DNA of 64,000 bases from Powellomyces hirtus (taxonomy: Eukaryota; Chytridiomycota; Chytridiomycetes; Spizellomycetales; Powellomycetaceae), in the NCBI GenBank assembly GCA_025526995.1, contig JAHLKG010000010.1, positions 434,001-498,000 of the forward strand, read 5' to 3'. Numbering within the stretch: the stretch's first letter is position 1; each line of letters opens with the position of its first letter. The notes below the pieces were generated by a model, which saw only the letters and a program-made list of their open reading frames with translations, was not told the origin of the DNA and ran no database searches. Both the position numbers and the translations under genes were made by a program. Below, piece after piece: positions 59,917 through 64,000 of this stretch.

Positions 59917-60221
59917 GCATATATTATTTCCACTCATCCATTGACCGAAATGCAATTTTATTTCTGGCATATTTTGCTGCGCCGTGTTCCGAACCGTTTT
60001 CCATGACATGCGCAGATGTTGAACAGACCCAATGGAAACAGGCTCCGATACTATGAAAGGATGAAGTACCTTGGCTTCCACATTTTTTGCACACGGTCCA
60101 GACATCCAAATTGAAAGGCCACATCCGACTTCCCCAGTATGCAAAATGACACGGATGAACGAGAATGTATTTAAAAAAAGAAAGATTCTGTTGGGAGAGG
60201 GGTCGGAATGGGCGAAACGCT
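59917..60221. other. Short region between convergent genes
   Basis: This 305-base stretch lies between the stops of the DUF1769 and uS12 genes and should carry both 3' untranslated regions. No gene was recognised. Confidence 0.4.
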
Positions 60222-61126
<905 letters not shown>

Positions 61127-61475
61127 GTTTGCGAATGGAGTTAATGAAGCGAAAGAGAGGGAACAACTCTCGTTGGATGGGTGCGGTGCCTTTGTGAGGC
61201 AACGCGGACAGAAAATCCTAACCACCACATCAATCCACACTCCAGCCGCTCCAAGCCCTCCTTCGCATCCTTTCCCTAGCATATCACTCCTCTGCTCTTC
61301 CTTTACCGGATTCGAGCATCCCACAGATATTTTCCTCGTTATAAAAAACGTAAGAACTCGGCTGGGAACGTTGAATTGCAGAGAAGGCAGGATTCTATGA
61401 GTTACGGTTCTTAAATTGTCGTGTTAGTATAGCCAGTTATTTTCTGCCGAAATCCGACCGCGGTTACAGCGCGAA
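61127..61475. promoter_or_regulatory. Divergent promoter region of uS12 and MEF2
   Basis: These 349 bases separate a cytosolic ribosomal protein gene and a mitochondrial translation factor gene transcribed in opposite directions. A shared control region is possible but no specific site was recognised. Confidence 0.4.
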
Positions 61476-63996
61476 ATGACGGTGGCTGCCTTGCGAATGT
61501 CACTGCAGGTCCCACGGGGACCTGCCAACTCGATATTCTCAAGCTGCCGCATGTCTGTACTGATACCCCAGAAGCGCCATTTTGCCACTCCGGTCAAACC
61601 TCAACCGGCGGCTGTCGGAGTTGGTCGCATTCGAAATATCGGTATTATTGCACACATCGATGCGGGAAAGACCACGACAACAGAGAGAATGCTGTATTAT
61701 GTTGGGTATACCAAGCGGATAGGAGGTACGCATTGGTGGGTCTTGTGATTATGACTGCTTTATCGGAGCTCCGCTCATCAGGGTGTCCGCGTTGCGCACA
61801 GAGGTGGATCAAGGATCGACCGTGACGGATTTCTTGAAACCCGAACGTGAGCGCGGCATCACAATTACATCGGCGTGCATCCCATTTTCCTGGCGTCAAC
61901 ACCGCATCAATCTGATCGACACACCGGGTCACGTCGATTTCACGATTGAAGTCGAACGCAGCATGCGGGTTTTGGATGGCGCGGTTTGCGTCCTTGACGC
62001 CGTAGCAGGAGTGGAAGCGCAAACGGAGACTGTGTGGCGACAGGCCAACCGATATGGTGTACCACGAATTGCCTTCGTCAATAAGATGGACCGAAACGGC
62101 GCTAGTCTCGGGCGGACGGTTGCCTCAATGGGGAAGCGACTCACGGGATGGGGCCGACCTCTTGTATGTCAATGGCCAGTCGTTCGCGACGGCACGAGTA
62201 AACTTAGTGGCCCCGGGTCAGGAGGGCCTGCGTTTGAAGGCGTTGTCGACGTAGTCACAATGGAAATCCTTGACTGGCATCAGGAAAAGACCGGAAGTGT
62301 GGTAACGCGGAAGCCAATCACAACCGACGACAGTTTGTATACCGAGGTTCACGCGGCACGAGAAGCCCTGGTGGAAGCGTTGTCTGATATAGATGAGAAA
62401 ATCGTGGACGCTTTCATCGAATGCGATGGCGATCACTTGAAACTTCCGGCTGCGGAGCTTCGGAACGCACTGCGGAGAGTCACGTTGAGTGGGAAGGGAA
62501 TCCCCGTCTTTTGCGGGGCTTCGTTTAAGAACATTGGCGTTCAGCCGGTACTGGACGCCGTTGTGGACTATCTTCCGTCCCCAGCAGACAGACCCGCGCC
62601 CCATGCGGTTGGACCGAATGGAACCGAAGTTCCGTGTCTTCTCAGCGACAAGAATGTCTGCGCGCTAGCATTCAAGATCACTCAGGATGCCAAGCGGGGC
62701 CCACTCGTTTTTGTCCGCGTCTACTCGGGCGCATTAGAGCGCGGAATGACCCTCGTTAACTCAAAGTCAGGAACGAAGGAACGCGCATCAAAAGTCCTGC
62801 AAATGTACGCCGACGACTATGAGGAAATCGAACATGTAACCGCTGGCAACATTGCTGCCGTTTCGGGCCTCAAGGAAACGCGAACAGGCGACACACTACT
62901 CTCATCCCGCGACCCACGCAAACTGTGTCTCGACACAATCACGATCCCACCACCGGTCTTTGTTCGGTCCTGCGAACCTGTCACGTCGGTCGACGAACGC
63001 GCCTTAGCGCCCGCGCTTAAAGCGCTGGTCCGCGAGGACCCTTCCATCCATATCTCCTATGACGAGGAAACAGGTCAGACCCTCCTCAGCGGGATGGGTG
63101 AACTCCACCTTGAAATTACTGCGGATCGATTGGAAGAAGTCCATCGCGTAAATTGCAAAATGGGCAAAGTCCAGATCAGCTATCGCGAGACAGTGCATTT
63201 CACATCCCCGCAGGAATTTTCTGAAGCCTTCACATATGACAAACAAACATTTGGCAAGCGATCCAAGGTGAGGGTCTCCCTCCACATCGAACCAGTCTTG
63301 AACGTCGACCCAGGCGATGAGGAGCTCATCTCCATTGCTTCCACTGGCCAACAACACGCAAGCGGTGGAAACGAAATCATCTGTAATCTGAAACGCTCAG
63401 ACTTTGTGTTCGCGGGCGTCTTTAACCCAGCCGGCGGCCAACCAAGTCTGTCACCATACGCGCCTATACTGGAGATGCAGGCGGCCATCAAGGCGGGAAT
63501 CGTAGGTGCGCTCGGTCGCGGTCCTCTGCTGGGGTTTCCGCTGACGAATTTGCGAGTCACGTGCACCGCGGTCGAGCTCTTTGGTCCGGAACTCTCCACT
63601 CCCGCCGCTCTCCGCGCGGCAGCATCCACCTGCCTGCAATCACTCATCCGCACTGCGGATGCAACCAAACTTCTCGAACCCATCATGGATATATCTGTTC
63701 GGGTTCCTGATAAATACGTTGGCACCATCACGAAAGACGTCTCCGGGACAAGGCGGGGACACATTGTATCTCTTGGTGCCGACCATCAGGATGCGGATGA
63801 CATCACGGCTGGCGAGGACGATTATGCGCATCGTACAGTTGAAGCCACAGTGCCACTCGCCCAGCTCGTTGGATATGCGAGCGCGCTCAGAGGGTTGACT
63901 GCCGGTACCGGCGACTTCACGATGGCGTTGAAGGGATATGGCTACATGCAGGCGGACCGCCAAGCTGAGGTCGTTCAGGAAATTAGAGGCTACTGA
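61476..63996 (+). CDS. MEF2: Mitochondrial elongation factor G2 (ribosome-recycling GTPase MEF2/GFM2)
   Basis: Mitochondrial EF-G2 acts with the recycling factor to split mitochondrial ribosomes after termination. Two exons (61476-61725, 61802-63996) give 814 residues. The first 45 residues are a basic presequence with a RHFAT-type processing region. GTPase motifs are G1 AHIDAGKT (59-66), ERERGIT, G3 DTPGHVDF and G4 [14 protein letters not shown], formed across the splice, and [17 protein letters not shown] favour EF-G2 over EF-G1 (which has GGVQCQTxTVxRQ). Later domains end with [20 protein letters not shown]. The splice acceptor used is gcgcacag at 61801; the upstream catcag would break the frame. 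The gene ends four bases before the window edge. Confidence 0.93.
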
Positions 63997-64000
63997 ATCA

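Overview
The window is nuclear DNA of a fungus, most likely an early-diverging, zoosporic (chytrid-like) one. Genes are dense and mostly interrupted by short GT-AG introns of about 50-100 nt. Protein families are fungal or opisthokont. Several calls fit a lineage outside Dikarya: a Frizzled-like seven-helix receptor, an MCMDC2-like meiotic MCM paralogue, and a beta-helix/mucin-type surface protein. The organism assignment is inference from gene content; no rRNA or other marker lies in the window. I traced exon joins by hand and checked that coding lengths stay in frame wherever I give a protein length.

Layout. 1-1126 (-): 5' part of THO2/THOC2, cut by the left edge. 1833-7152 (+): kinesin-4 family motor. 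7744-8802 (+): unrecognised coiled-coil protein. 9298-10679 (+): ribosomal protein eS6. 11007-12103 (-): LYC1-like acetyltransferase. 12351-17814 (+): RAD50 in 25 exons. 17915-19456 (-): mitochondrial PDK/BCKDK-type kinase. 19457-22229: long intergenic stretch. 22230-27558 (+): large type I surface glycoprotein. 28624-30427 (+): tail-anchored inositol polyphosphate 5-phosphatase. 31003-32852 (-): DUF262 (GmrSD-like) protein. 33023-33886 (+): kynurenine-formamidase-like hydrolase. 34054-38571 (+): MCMDC2-like protein. 38946-40864 (-): U2AF large subunit. 41303-42718 (+): TLDc (MEAK7-like) protein. 43683-44728 (+): NIT2-type omega-amidase. 44712-47565 (-): HEL2/ZNF598 ubiquitin ligase. 47934-49769 (+): glutamine synthetase I-like enzyme. 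49930-50734 (-): GNAT acetyltransferase. 51912-53968 (-): Frizzled-like receptor. 54785-57956 (-): REC8 kleisin. 58731-59916 (+): DUF1769 protein. 60222-61126 (-): ribosomal protein uS12. 61476-63996 (+): mitochondrial EF-G2 (MEF2/GFM2).

Themes. Three genes belong to chromosome maintenance and meiosis (RAD50, MCMDC2-like, REC8), spread over about 45 kb and not an operon. Three act in translation or ribosome quality control (eS6, uS12, HEL2), with mitochondrial ribosome recycling by MEF2. Two act in mRNA processing or export (THO2, U2AF2). Two are cell-surface proteins. The most unusual object is the surface glycoprotein at 22230-27558: signal peptide, parallel beta-helix built from phase-0 exons, a long Ser/Thr/Glu/Pro tandem-repeat stalk, one membrane helix, and a tail with two NPxY motifs. 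No tRNA, rRNA, transposon or CRISPR array was recognised.
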